Below, in pieces: positions 53,675 to 61,863 of a stretch of 64,000 bases of DNA (positions are counted from its first letter, which is position 1; each line of letters starts with the position of its first letter). The stretch comes from Rhodopseudomonas julia. Its GTDB lineage: Bacteria; Pseudomonadota; Alphaproteobacteria; Rhizobiales; Afifellaceae. The stretch spans positions 1,736,001 through 1,800,000 of the forward strand of contig NZ_JAUSUK010000002.1 in the NCBI RefSeq assembly GCF_030813515.1, in the 5' to 3' direction. Position numbers and translations under genes: made by a program. The notes under the pieces were generated by a model. The model saw nothing but the letters and a program-made list of their open reading frames with translations, did not search any database and was not told where the DNA came from.

Positions 53675-54904
53675 ATGCTTGCGGAGTGTTCACCGGTGAT
53701 TTTGGTTATCAACTGCGGCAGCTCGACGCTGAAATATCAGCTCTACACGACCGATCTCAAAATCGTCGCCGCCAAAGGCCTCGTCAGCAGGATCGGCGAG
53801 GAAGGCTCGCGACTGGAATATACCGCTCACGGATCGAAACATGTCCGCGTCTTGCCGGTGCCGGACCATCACACAGCCTTCACCGCCATGATCGACATCC
53901 TGCTCGACCCCGAGGCCGGCGTCATCGACGATATCAGCGAGGTCACGGCGGTCGGCCACCGCGCCGTCCACGGCGCCGACACCTTCGTCAAATCGTCGGT
54001 GATCAATGACGAGGTCATCGCCAAGCTTGAGGAATGCGTCCCGCTCGCGCCGCTTCACAATCCGCCGAATCTCGTCGGCATCGTGGAGGCGCGCAAATTG
54101 CTGCCGGACGTCCCGCAAGTGGTCGTCTTCGACACCGCGTTCCACCAGACCATGCCCGAATATGCGCATGTCTATGCCCTGCCCTACGAGCTTTACAGCG
54201 AGCACCGGATTCGTCGCTACGGTTTCCACGGAACGTCCTGCCGCTTCGTCAATCAGAGGGCGGCGGACATGCTCGGCAGACCGGTGGACGAGCTCAAGAT
54301 GGTCATCTGCCATCTCGGCAACGGGGTCACGATCGACGCGATCGAGAACGGACGCTCGATCGATACGAGCATCGGCTTTGCCACGTTTTCGGGCGTGATG
54401 ATGGGCACGCGCTCCGGCGACGTCGATCCGGGCCTGATTTTCTATCTCAACAAGCAACTCGGCATGAGTCTCGGCGACATCGAGGCCATGCTTTACAAAC
54501 GGAGTGGCCTCCTCGGCGTCTCGGGCATCAGCAATGATATGCGCGAAGTGGAGGAACGCGCCGAGGGCGGATGCGAACGTTGCGAACTCGCACTCGAGAT
54601 GTTCGCCTACATGACGCGGAAATATATCGGATCTTATGCGGCAGCCTTGGGCGGGCTCGATGCGCTGGTCTTCACCGCGGGGATCGGCGAGAACAGCCCG
54701 TCGATGCGGGCACGCATCTGCGAGAAGCTCGACTTCCTCGGCATTGCCATTGATGGTGACGCCAACGAGGCGCCTGGGGAAGATGGCCGCATCAGCACCC
54801 GCGATTCCCGGACGGCGGCGATGGTCGTGCCGACCGACGAGGAAAAGATGATCGCGATCGACACCCTCCGCCTGACCGAAAAGGCGAGAGCAGAAGCTGC
54901 GTGA
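53675..54904 (+). CDS. pduW: propionate/acetate kinase
   Basis: 409 residues of the acetokinase family. Seen: VINCGSSTLKYQLY, GHRAVHGADTFVKSSVI, DTAFHQTMPEYAHVYALPYE, RRYGFHGTSCRFV and CHLGNGVTIDAI. Makes ATP from propionyl phosphate (or acetyl phosphate). No encapsulation helix, so cytosolic. 77 bases after the ADH. Its BMC context favours propionate; the substrate range is not proven. Confidence 0.9.
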   Translation: MLAECSPVILVINCGSSTLKYQLYTTDLKIVAAKGLVSRIGEEGSRLEYTAHGSKHVRVLPVPDHHTAFTAMIDILLDPEAGVIDDISEVTAVGHRAVHGADTFVKSSVINDEVIAKLEECVPLAPLHNPPNLVGIVEARKLLPDVPQVVVFDTAFHQTMPEYAHVYALPYELYSEHRIRRYGFHGTSCRFVNQRAADMLGRPVDELKMVICHLGNGVTIDAIENGRSIDTSIGFATFSGVMMGTRSGDVDPGLIFYLNKQLGMSLGDIEAMLYKRSGLLGVSGISNDMREVEERAEGGCERCELALEMFAYMTRKYIGSYAAALGGLDALVFTAGIGENSPSMRARICEKLDFLGIAIDGDANEAPGEDGRISTRDSRTAAMVVPTDEEKMIAIDTLRLTEKARAEAA

Positions 54905-54914
54905 GGCAGGAACC

Positions 54915-55745
54915 ATGAACAACCACGCCGACGACATCCTCGCCCGTGCGGTCAGCGTCTTCAACAAGACGCCAGCGCAACAGGCTTACAAGGGCCGCGT
55001 CCATGTCGGGGTTGATCTCGGCACGGCCTACACCGTTCTCGTCGTCCTCGACGAGGACGGGCAGCCGCTCGCCGGGCGCTATCAGTTCGCGCAAATCGTG
55101 CGTGACGGTCTCGTGGTGGATTTCATCGGCGCGATTAAGATCCTGTCGCGCATGAAGGCAGAGGTGGAGGCGGATCTCGGCTTTCAGCTTGAGAGCGCGG
55201 CGACCTCCTACCCGCCCGGCGTTGCCCCGGCGGAGGTGAAGGCGACGCAAAACGTCGTCATCGGCGCGGGGCTCGAATGCGAGCACTTCGTCGATGAGCC
55301 GACAGCGGCCAATGCCCTCCTGCAGATCAAGGATGGGGCGGTGGTCGACGTCGGCGGCGGCACGACGGGCGTTGCGATCTTCAAGGATGGCGAAGTCGTC
55401 TATACCGCCGACGAGGCGACCGGCGGGACCCAGTTCACTTTGGTACTTTCAGGTGCCCTCGGCGTCTCCTTCGAGGAGGCGGAGGATATCAAGAAAGATC
55501 CGAAACGAGCCCGATCACTTTATCCGCTGGTCAGACCGGTGATGCAGAAGGTCGGCAGCATCGTGGCCCGCCATATCGCACCATACGACGTCAAGACCAT
55601 TCACCTCGTTGGAGGCACAAGCGGCATGCCCGGCATGGCCGAGATCGTAGGCGAGATGACGGGCGTGCCGACAAAGTTGCCGTCCCACCCGATGTTTGTG
55701 ACGCCGATCGGCATCGCCATGCATGATCGCAAAGACCGTGCATGA
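54915..55745 (+). CDS. eutJ: EutJ-type Hsp70/actin-like chaperone
   Basis: 276 residues. ATPase motifs VHVGVDLGTAYTVLVVLDED, DVGGGTTGVAIFKDGE and HLVGGTSGMPGMAEIVGEMT. EutJ proteins sit in BMC operons and may help shell or enzyme assembly; their activity is not settled. It is normally in ethanolamine loci, so its place after a propionate kinase in a pdu locus is notable. 10 bases after pduW. Confidence 0.88.
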   Translation: MNNHADDILARAVSVFNKTPAQQAYKGRVHVGVDLGTAYTVLVVLDEDGQPLAGRYQFAQIVRDGLVVDFIGAIKILSRMKAEVEADLGFQLESAATSYPPGVAPAEVKATQNVVIGAGLECEHFVDEPTAANALLQIKDGAVVDVGGGTTGVAIFKDGEVVYTADEATGGTQFTLVLSGALGVSFEEAEDIKKDPKRARSLYPLVRPVMQKVGSIVARHIAPYDVKTIHLVGGTSGMPGMAEIVGEMTGVPTKLPSHPMFVTPIGIAMHDRKDRA

Positions 55746-55760
55746 GTGAGAAGACGAAGC

Positions 55761-55788
55761 GGCCGCCCATCCTCGAAGATAGGCGGCC
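55761..55788. terminator. convergent GC hairpin between eutJ and response regulator
   Basis: GGCCGCC / GGCGGCC arms with an inner ATC/GAT pair and loop CTCGAA. Between two convergent stops, so a likely bidirectional end. No U-tract. A similar GGCCGCCC/GGGCGGCC hairpin lies at 58589-58616. Confidence 0.5.
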
Positions 55789-55794
55789 CGAAGG

Positions 55795-56661
55795 TCACTC
55801 CGAGCTGGCCTCCGGCTCCTTCTCGCATCTGCGGAACTGCGCCGGTGTCATGCCTGTCTCACGCTGGAACAGGCGATAGAAATTGGTGACGTTGGCATAG
55901 CCGACCTGCTCGGCGACCGCCTCATTGGTCGTGTCGGTCGTCAAAAGCAGGTCTTTGGCGGCTTCGATGCGCTTTTCGGTGAGAAACTGCTTGTAGCTGA
56001 CGCCGACGCATTCGCGAAAACGGTGCGCAAGATGTGACGGGCTGAGATGCGCGACGTTGGCGACAGCCGCGAGCGACATGTTTTCGTCGGCATAGTTCTC
56101 GGAGATGAAGGCGACCGCCCGCTTGACCGGATCTCTCTCCGGCGCACAGGGCGTTGCGGCCGGCGTGACGTCACGAGCGATCTCCGCGTCATTAGCCGAC
56201 GACGCACTCAATTCCGTGCAAATCTCACCGTGGAGTTTGCGCAGCAATTCGCCGAGCTTCGTCGGACGGATCGGCTTCAAGAGATAATCGAGCGCGCCGA
56301 TCTTGAGGGCGCGCTGCACATAGGCAAACTCATCATAAGCCGTGAGAAAGATGAGCCGCGTGCGGGGCAGCTCGGCCTTGATGATCGCCGCCGCCTCCAA
56401 CCCGTCCACGCCGGGCATCTTGATATCGATCAGAATGAGCTCGGGCCGCTCCCGCCGGGCGACCTCGACCGCTTCGGAGCCGTTCTTGGCTTCCCAGACA
56501 TTGGCGAAGTCGAGAGCCTCTGCGGCAACGACGCGACTGATCGTCGAGCGAATGATCGGTGTGTCGTCGGCCACCAAAAGGCCAGGTCGAACCGAGGACT
56601 CCTGCTGAAACGCCCCCTGAAACATGGAAGCAAAACGCTCAGTACGGGCGAGCTCAAGCAT
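55795..56661 (-). CDS. AraC-type response regulator of the pdu system
   Basis: 288 residues. Receiver domain (about 20-140; LLVADDTPIIRSTISRVV, phospho-Asp in ILIDIKMPG, Lys in YLLKPI) followed by a C-terminal AraC HTH (SLAAVANVAHLSPSHLAHRF, TTNEAVAEQVGYANVTNFYR). Partner of the upstream PocR kinase and likely activator of both pdu operons. I start at ATG 56661, overlapping the kinase stop by 8 bases; upstream in-frame ATGs lie within the kinase gene. Confidence 0.88.
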   Translation of the reverse strand: MLELARTERFASMFQGAFQQESSVRPGLLVADDTPIIRSTISRVVAAEALDFANVWEAKNGSEAVEVARRERPELILIDIKMPGVDGLEAAAIIKAELPRTRLIFLTAYDEFAYVQRALKIGALDYLLKPIRPTKLGELLRKLHGEICTELSASSANDAEIARDVTPAATPCAPERDPVKRAVAFISENYADENMSLAAVANVAHLSPSHLAHRFRECVGVSYKQFLTEKRIEAAKDLLLTTDTTNEAVAEQVGYANVTNFYRLFQRETGMTPAQFRRCEKEPEASSE

Positions 56662-57904
56662 TTTCGAGCTGCGCATAGTCGCCGAGTGGCCAGGAAAGCT
56701 CAATTCGGGTTCCCTCATTCAGTCTGCTCGTCACTTTGAGATCGAAGTCGTTGCCGTACTCGCTGTCGAGCCGGGTAATGACGCTCTGCAGTCCCAGAGC
56801 CGCCCGGCTCCGTTCCGCCTGCTGCAGGACACAACGATCGTTGTTGAGCGCGGCGACCTGAGCCTCGCTCATACCCGCGCCGTTGTCATAGACCTCGATC
56901 AAACCGCGATCATCGACCTTGCGAGCCGAAACGCGCACGCGCACCGGCCGTGAGAGCGCTTCGACCCCATGCACGATCGCGTTCTCGGCAAGCGGCTGCA
57001 GAACCATGCAGGGGACCGGCCAGTTGCGCAGGCTTTCGTCGAGATCGACTTCAATGCTCAGATGGTCGCCGAAGCGAAGCTGATGGAGGCGCAAGCAGCG
57101 CTCGATCATGTCGAATTCTTCGCTGAGCGGCACCAGCGTGGCGAGATTGCGCAGACTGTAGCGGAGGATGTCGCTCAGCATATAGGCGACTTCCTCGGTC
57201 TTCACCGCCCTCTCCTCGAAAGCCGTGTAGCCGATGAGCGTCAAGGAGTTGAACAGGAAATGCGGATTGACCCGCGCCTGCAAGGCCCGCAGCTGAGCAT
57301 CCTGCAGCGCCTTTTCGGTGGCGGCCTTGGCTTTCACCTCCTTGAGGAGGCGCGCCTGGATCAAGTTCGTCTTGCCAATCTCGATGATGTGGCTCGCCGC
57401 CAGCATCAGCATCTCAACAGCGGAATCGAGACGGTCACGATCGGCCGCCGGCATGGCGTAGACCGCTTCTTCGAGCTCCGCCGGAGCAATGCCAAGCGAA
57501 TGGTTTCGGTCGAGCACGTTCCGAATGGTGCGCTCGCGCTCATCTTCGAGCATCACCTGGCCGCACAAAAGGCAGCCGAGATATTCATCTTCGATGATGA
57601 TCGGCGCAGCGACATCGACGAGCCCGGCATGACAGACATAGGTCGCCGGCCGGCCAGACCGATAGGCGGCGAGCCCCCCGCAAGCGTCGCAGGCATGGCA
57701 GCGCCGCAACCCTTCGGTCGTGGAGCGCATCAAACGACACACGGGCTGGAAATTGCTCGCTTTTGTGACGGGCACGCCGTCGCGATCAACTGTCACCGCG
57801 GCCATATCCATGGCCTTGGCGAAAGTGTCCTGAATCCGCTGCAACGTCGGGATGTCGACGAAGTCCTGGATCCGCCACTTATGAGTTGGGTAATGCTCTT
57901 CCAT
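56654..57904 (-). CDS. PocR-domain sensor histidine kinase of the pdu system
   Basis: 416 residues, no membrane span, so cytosolic. PocR domain (residues 10-180: WRIQDFVDIPTLQRIQDTFA, CRLMRSTTEGLRRCHACDAC, ATYVCHAGLVDVAAPIII), which binds 1,2-propanediol-like ligands in PocR, then a LytS/NatK-type kinase core (LQARVNPHFLFNSLTLIGY with the phospho-His) and ATPase loop (EVYDNGAGMSEAQVA). Senses propanediol and phosphorylates the downstream response regulator. A cobalamin riboswitch lies in its leader. GGAG is 11 bases before the ATG, spacing a little long. Confidence 0.88.
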   Translation of the reverse strand: MEEHYPTHKWRIQDFVDIPTLQRIQDTFAKAMDMAAVTVDRDGVPVTKASNFQPVCRLMRSTTEGLRRCHACDACGGLAAYRSGRPATYVCHAGLVDVAAPIIIEDEYLGCLLCGQVMLEDERERTIRNVLDRNHSLGIAPAELEEAVYAMPAADRDRLDSAVEMLMLAASHIIEIGKTNLIQARLLKEVKAKAATEKALQDAQLRALQARVNPHFLFNSLTLIGYTAFEERAVKTEEVAYMLSDILRYSLRNLATLVPLSEEFDMIERCLRLHQLRFGDHLSIEVDLDESLRNWPVPCMVLQPLAENAIVHGVEALSRPVRVRVSARKVDDRGLIEVYDNGAGMSEAQVAALNNDRCVLQQAERSRAALGLQSVITRLDSEYGNDFDLKVTSRLNEGTRIELSWPLGDYAQLENA

Positions 57905-58034
57905 CAGGATGACCGCTCCGCCCAACGCCGAAATATGACAAGCAAGCGCACGCGCTGCCTGCCGTGACTTTCGTCGCTGGATGCAGACCCCGACATCCCT
58001 CGTTATGCATCGACGGCCCACACAGCCCGATGCA

Positions 58035-58225
58035 CATCACCGGCAGGTCTCCTGGCTCGCGGCACCAAGCAAAGGCTACCTTCCCAGCGCTCGCGCGCCA
58101 GTGGCACTCCCAGCCCTGCTCTCCGCTCACAGTTGCGGGGGCAGCTACGGTTTCGGCCCTTCTTGGGGAGCCTCACCGTATTCCCTTTTCATCCTCACGC
58201 TCGCGCGCTCGGAAACCGGTAACGG
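58035..58225 (-). ncRNA. cobalamin riboswitch in the leader of the PocR kinase gene
   Basis: Sense orientation toward the kinase. Seen on the minus strand: the core GGGAATACGGTGAGGCTCCC, GCTGCCCCCGCAACTGTGAG, the B12 box AGCCAGGAGACCTGCC (58057-58042), and P1 arms ACCGG (58220-58216) / CCGGT (58043-58039). A hairpin TGCATCG...CGATGCA at 58034-58006, directly after the B12 box, is the probable expression platform. Binds adenosylcobalamin, the cofactor of PduCDE. Usually such elements shut off the gene when B12 is present. Confidence 0.93.
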
Positions 58226-58641
58226 GCTTTTACTGGCGCTAACCACGGCTTATGTCAAGTCGGTCTCGCCGTGGGCTGCTTCGTTACCCACTTGCAACAG
58301 GAGGAAATTCTATCTTTGGTTTATTTATAACGCCCATAGGTTGCTTCCTGCCATAAAAATGCACCTGGAAGCACCAATTTCTGCAATATTTACATCGGTA
58401 TTCATAAATAATACTTCGATGTATGACGATTTTTACAGGCATCCCCAGCTGAAGCCAGCCATAATGCCGCAGGCTGTAGAGCCCGACACCCTCGACGCGG
58501 GGCACCAGGCATATCGCTCGTTGCAGGTGAGCATATCTATCGGGGCACGATCTCGACAAGAAGAGCCCGGCCTCAGCCGCTCCCTTCGGGCCGCCCCTTC
58601 GAGCATAAGGGCGGCCTATGCCGTAAAGCTCTCGGCCCGAG
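58226..58641. other. region between the riboswitch and the ugpC-type gene, with an AT-rich island
   Basis: No gene supported. 58310-58440 is clearly AT-rich in a GC-rich window, with an interrupted inverted ACATCG...CGATGT and TATAA-like tracts. 58589-58616 is a GGCCGCCC/GGGCGGCC hairpin likely ending the ugpC-type operon. The island may contain additional promoters or binding sites for the kinase operon. Confidence 0.5.
58230..58258 (-). promoter_or_regulatory. candidate promoter of the riboswitch-kinase transcript
   Basis: TTGACA (58258-58253), 17-base spacer, CAGTAA (58235-58230) as a weak -10. The predicted start near 58223 coincides with the first pairing base of the riboswitch, which supports the call. 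Confidence 0.5.
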
Positions 58642-59730
58642 CTATAGAGCCTGGCCATCCTTTCCGAAGAAATGGCAATGGCTCGGATCGAAACTCAGCC
58701 AAACGCGCTCACCCGTCGTCACATCGCTGATACCTGCCGTCTCGACCGTGACGAGATCGTCCTCACCGATATTGGCATAAAGAAGCGTGTGGTTGCCGAA
58801 GGTCTCGACCACGACGATCTCGGCCGAAATGCCCTGGGTTTCCTCGCGACTGAATTTGATCTCGTGAGGGCGGATACCGAGCACGACATCGTCCCGGTCG
58901 ATCGCAGCCGGGGGCACTTCCGGGAAAGCCATCTCAACCCCGTTCGGCAGCTTGAGGCGAGGACCACCGTCCGCCGTCCCGGCAACACGCACCGGCAGAA
59001 AATTCATCTGCGGGCTGCCGATGAAGCTCGCGACGAACCGCGTCTTCGGCTTGCCGTAGAGCTCAAGCGGCGTGCCGACCTGTTCGATCTGCCCCTCGTT
59101 CAAAACCACGATGCGGTCGGCGAGTGTCATCGCCTCCGTCTGATCGTGCGTGACGTAGATCATCGTGGCGTCCATGTCGCGATGCAGGCGCGCGATCTCG
59201 ATGCGCATCTGGGCGCGCAGGGCCGCATCGAGATTGGAGAGAGGCTCGTCGAACAGAAAGACCTTCGGATCGCGTACGATCGCACGACCGATGGCAACAC
59301 GCTGGCGTTGCCCGCCGGACAATTGTCGCGGCTTACGCTGGAGAAGCTCCGACAGGCGCAGCATCTCGGCCGCTTCGGTGACCTGCCGCTTGATCTCCGA
59401 CTTCTCGACCTTCGCCTGCTTCAGTCCGAAGCCCATATTCTCTTCCACGGTCAGATGCGGATAGAGCGCGTAGGACTGAAACACCATCGAGATGCCGCGT
59501 TTGGCCGGCGACAGATCCTTCACCGAACGCCCCTCGATCAAGAGGTCGCCGGAGGTGATCTCCTCCAGACCCGCGATCAAGCGCAGGAGCGTCGACTTTC
59601 CGCATCCCGACGGCCCGACGAAGACGACGAATTCCCCGGCCTCAACGCCGAGGTCGACGCCACGGATCACCTCCGCGGCCCCGAACTTCTTACGCACACC
59701 TCGAAGCTCAACTTGCAGCTCTCGGGCCAT
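58642..59730 (-). CDS. ugpC: sugar ABC transporter ATPase, UgpC/MsmK type
   Basis: 362 residues. Walker [19 protein letters not shown]-loop FQSYALYPHL, signature [16 protein letters not shown], Walker B FLFDEPLSNLDAALR, and an MalK-type C-terminal regulatory part (VLGIRPHEIKFS). Energises carbohydrate importers, often several different ones. Third gene of a minus-strand operon with SIS and ROK kinase genes. Start at MARELQVELR with AGGTG upstream. Symbol reflects the family; glycerol-3-phosphate transport is not implied. Confidence 0.85.
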   Translation of the reverse strand: MARELQVELRGVRKKFGAAEVIRGVDLGVEAGEFVVFVGPSGCGKSTLLRLIAGLEEITSGDLLIEGRSVKDLSPAKRGISMVFQSYALYPHLTVEENMGFGLKQAKVEKSEIKRQVTEAAEMLRLSELLQRKPRQLSGGQRQRVAIGRAIVRDPKVFLFDEPLSNLDAALRAQMRIEIARLHRDMDATMIYVTHDQTEAMTLADRIVVLNEGQIEQVGTPLELYGKPKTRFVASFIGSPQMNFLPVRVAGTADGGPRLKLPNGVEMAFPEVPPAAIDRDDVVLGIRPHEIKFSREETQGISAEIVVVETFGNHTLLYANIGEDDLVTVETAGISDVTTGERVWLSFDPSHCHFFGKDGQAL

Positions 59731-59744
59731 GGCGGTCACCTCGT

Positions 59745-60719
59745 TCAAACGAATGCCGATGGTTTGATGACGGGAACGCTCTCGCCCGCCACAGGATTGA
59801 GACGGCGGCGCACCATGGCCGCAGCTCCGATGAGACCGGAATCGTTACCATGCTCGGTCGCCAAGATCCGGGCATCAGCAACCAGATACGGCCAGGTATT
59901 TGCCCGAAGATGCCGGCGGATACGATCGAGCAGAAAGCCTCCGGCGAGCGAGATCCCGCCACCGACGACGCAAAGCTCGATCGCGGTGAGATTGATCATC
60001 GTGCCGAATGCCTGAGCGATGTAGCGCCCCATCGTCTCGAATGCCGCGTCGGCTCGGGCGTCACCGGCCAGAGCGCGTTCGCGCAAGAGGCTCATATTGA
60101 GATCTTCGGCAGCTTCTCCGGTCTGCGCGGCATAGGCGGCAATGATTGCTTTGCCACCGGCGAGATCCTCAAAGGTCCCGCGCAGGCCCTGACGTTCATA
60201 AGGATGACCCGGCTCCAGAACCATGGCGCCAAATTCCGGCGGCTTGCCGTCACGACCGCGCACGATACGGCGATCGATCACAAGGGCGCCGCCGATCCCC
60301 GTGCCCACTGTGATCAGCGCAAAGCTCGAAACGCGCCTGCCGACACCGAACTCCAATTCTCCGAGCGTGGCACAGATCGCGTCGTTGTCGGTTGCGGCGG
60401 GCACGTTCAACCGCCTGGCGAGCTCTTCTGCAAGCGAGCCGCCCTGAAGAAGCGGGACGTTGCCCGTGCCGTCGAGTGGCAGGCCAGTGGCGGGATCCGC
60501 ATAGCCGGGGGCCGCGATGCCAATCGCCTCAGGCGCCGCGGCAACCGAGCGGGCCAAGGCGTCGAGGCTTTCGGCGGCCTCCTCTGCGAGGGCTTCGAAG
60601 CTTGCCAGCGACAGAAATGGAAGCGCGTTCTTGGCGACGACGACGCCTTTGCCGTCGACGATGCCAAGCTTCACCGACGATCCGCCGACATCAACCGCAA
60701 AAAGGAATTCGGGCGTCAA
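59745..60719 (-). CDS. ROK-family sugar kinase
   Basis: 324 residues. Phosphate-1 motif AVDVGGSSVKLGIVDGKGVV, DNDAICATLGELEFG with the catalytic Asp, ITVGTGIGGALVID. No zinc Cys motif, unlike the ROK repressor nearby. Phosphorylates a hexose or amino sugar. TTG start at 60719 overlaps the SIS stop (TTGA) with GGAG upstream. Substrate could be glucose, N-acetyl-glucosamine or similar. Confidence 0.86.
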   Translation of the reverse strand: MTPEFLFAVDVGGSSVKLGIVDGKGVVVAKNALPFLSLASFEALAEEAAESLDALARSVAAAPEAIGIAAPGYADPATGLPLDGTGNVPLLQGGSLAEELARRLNVPAATDNDAICATLGELEFGVGRRVSSFALITVGTGIGGALVIDRRIVRGRDGKPPEFGAMVLEPGHPYERQGLRGTFEDLAGGKAIIAAYAAQTGEAAEDLNMSLLRERALAGDARADAAFETMGRYIAQAFGTMINLTAIELCVVGGGISLAGGFLLDRIRRHLRANTWPYLVADARILATEHGNDSGLIGAAAMVRRRLNPVAGESVPVIKPSAFV

Positions 60720-61759
60720 ACGGCCTCTCCGACCTTGATGCCGAGCCGCTTGGTCATGCCTGGATAAGGCATATCCTCCGGGACGAGGCCACGCTCTGCG
60801 GCAAGATCGATCGCCAGCCACTGAAACGGCACGACGGCGCTCAACGTATCGAAACCGGCCGTCGCCTCTCCCGGTGCCGGCCAGACGATTCCGGCGGGCT
60901 CTTTGCCCGCGAGATCGAAAATGAAGCCCGTCAAACCGTAATGCGCCATCGCAGCCACAACGCGTCGCGCCAGATCGAGCTCGTCCGCATTCGAAGCAAG
61001 CGCAATCGTCACGCTCTTCTTGGTGAGACCATGCAGACGTCCGTGGCTCGCCTCCTCGGTTTCGAGACCGAAGGAGGGAATGCCGGCCATCTCCGCCACT
61101 TTCAAGGATCCCTCCAGGGCAGAACCGTAATGCCGCCCCTGCCCCAGCACGGCGATCACATCGGCGCCGGCGAGCTTCGGAGCCAGATTGGTGGACCAGA
61201 TGCGCGCCGTCTCAATCAACTCTGCGTAAGCCTCGACGAAACCGTTTGCCGCTCCCGGCATCGCCTTGCCGCTGAGCGCCAGGCCGATCAACCGTAGCGC
61301 CAGAACGCTCGCAGTGTAGCCCTTGGTCTTGGGGCCGACGGTCTCGTCCTCGACCGGAAGCCAAACGAGATTCACATCACAGGCGGCAAGCGGCGCATCC
61401 CGTCCGGCCGTCACCACGATGACGTCCATGCCCTCTTTGCGGGCCTGTTTCGTCGCTGCGATCGTATCGCTGCTGTTGCCCGACTGGGACAGCACGATAG
61501 CAAGGCTCTTTGCGACACGTCGCTCGCCGGTCTCGGCAAGGAAGGTCAGCGGGCTGCGCAGCGCAAGCTCGGCAGGGAGACCGGAAAAGCTGTCGGAGGC
61601 GGCAAGGAGCGCATTCATCGAACTGCCGGTGCCGATCAAAATGACGCGTTCGGGCTCCGATTCTGGGAGCGCCGCTTCAATCTGTGACGGCAGGTCGGAC
61701 AGGACTTTCTCGACCGTCGCCGGTTGTTGGGCGATAAAGTCGCTGATTTTCATGGTCAT
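60716..61759 (-). CDS. SIS-domain sugar isomerase/deaminase (AgaS/NagB-II like)
   Basis: 347 residues, two SIS domains: RVILIGTGSSMNALLAASDS, AIVLSQSGNSSDTIAATKQA and later VIAVLGQGRHYGSALEGSLK. The family isomerises or deaminates aminosugar phosphates. First gene of the operon, divergent from the ROK regulator. Two ATGs (61759, 61753) are possible; no strong ribosome site. Confidence 0.84.
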   Translation of the reverse strand: MTMKISDFIAQQPATVEKVLSDLPSQIEAALPESEPERVILIGTGSSMNALLAASDSFSGLPAELALRSPLTFLAETGERRVAKSLAIVLSQSGNSSDTIAATKQARKEGMDVIVVTAGRDAPLAACDVNLVWLPVEDETVGPKTKGYTASVLALRLIGLALSGKAMPGAANGFVEAYAELIETARIWSTNLAPKLAGADVIAVLGQGRHYGSALEGSLKVAEMAGIPSFGLETEEASHGRLHGLTKKSVTIALASNADELDLARRVVAAMAHYGLTGFIFDLAGKEPAGIVWPAPGEATAGFDTLSAVVPFQWLAIDLAAERGLVPEDMPYPGMTKRLGIKVGEAV

Positions 61760-61817
61760 AACGCAGCCTGAGTGTCCGTATCGAGGAAGTTGATTGACGT
61801 GATGGCCTCCTATTAAT

Positions 61818-61829
61818 CAAAACGTTTTG
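61818..61829. promoter_or_regulatory. palindromic operator between the SIS operon and ROK repressor
   Basis: CAAAACGTTTTG, perfect 12-bp palindrome at the centre of the divergent gap. Probably the ROK repressor site, though its AAAACGTTTT core equals that of the fruR operator. Confidence 0.62.
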
Positions 61830-61863
61830 GAAAACTCAACCATTTACAGCGAGACGGAGTGCA

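Noticed and set aside
58284-58658. 124-codon minus-strand open frame before the riboswitch
   Set aside because: Runs through an AT-rich, non-coding-like island with no ribosome site or family match.
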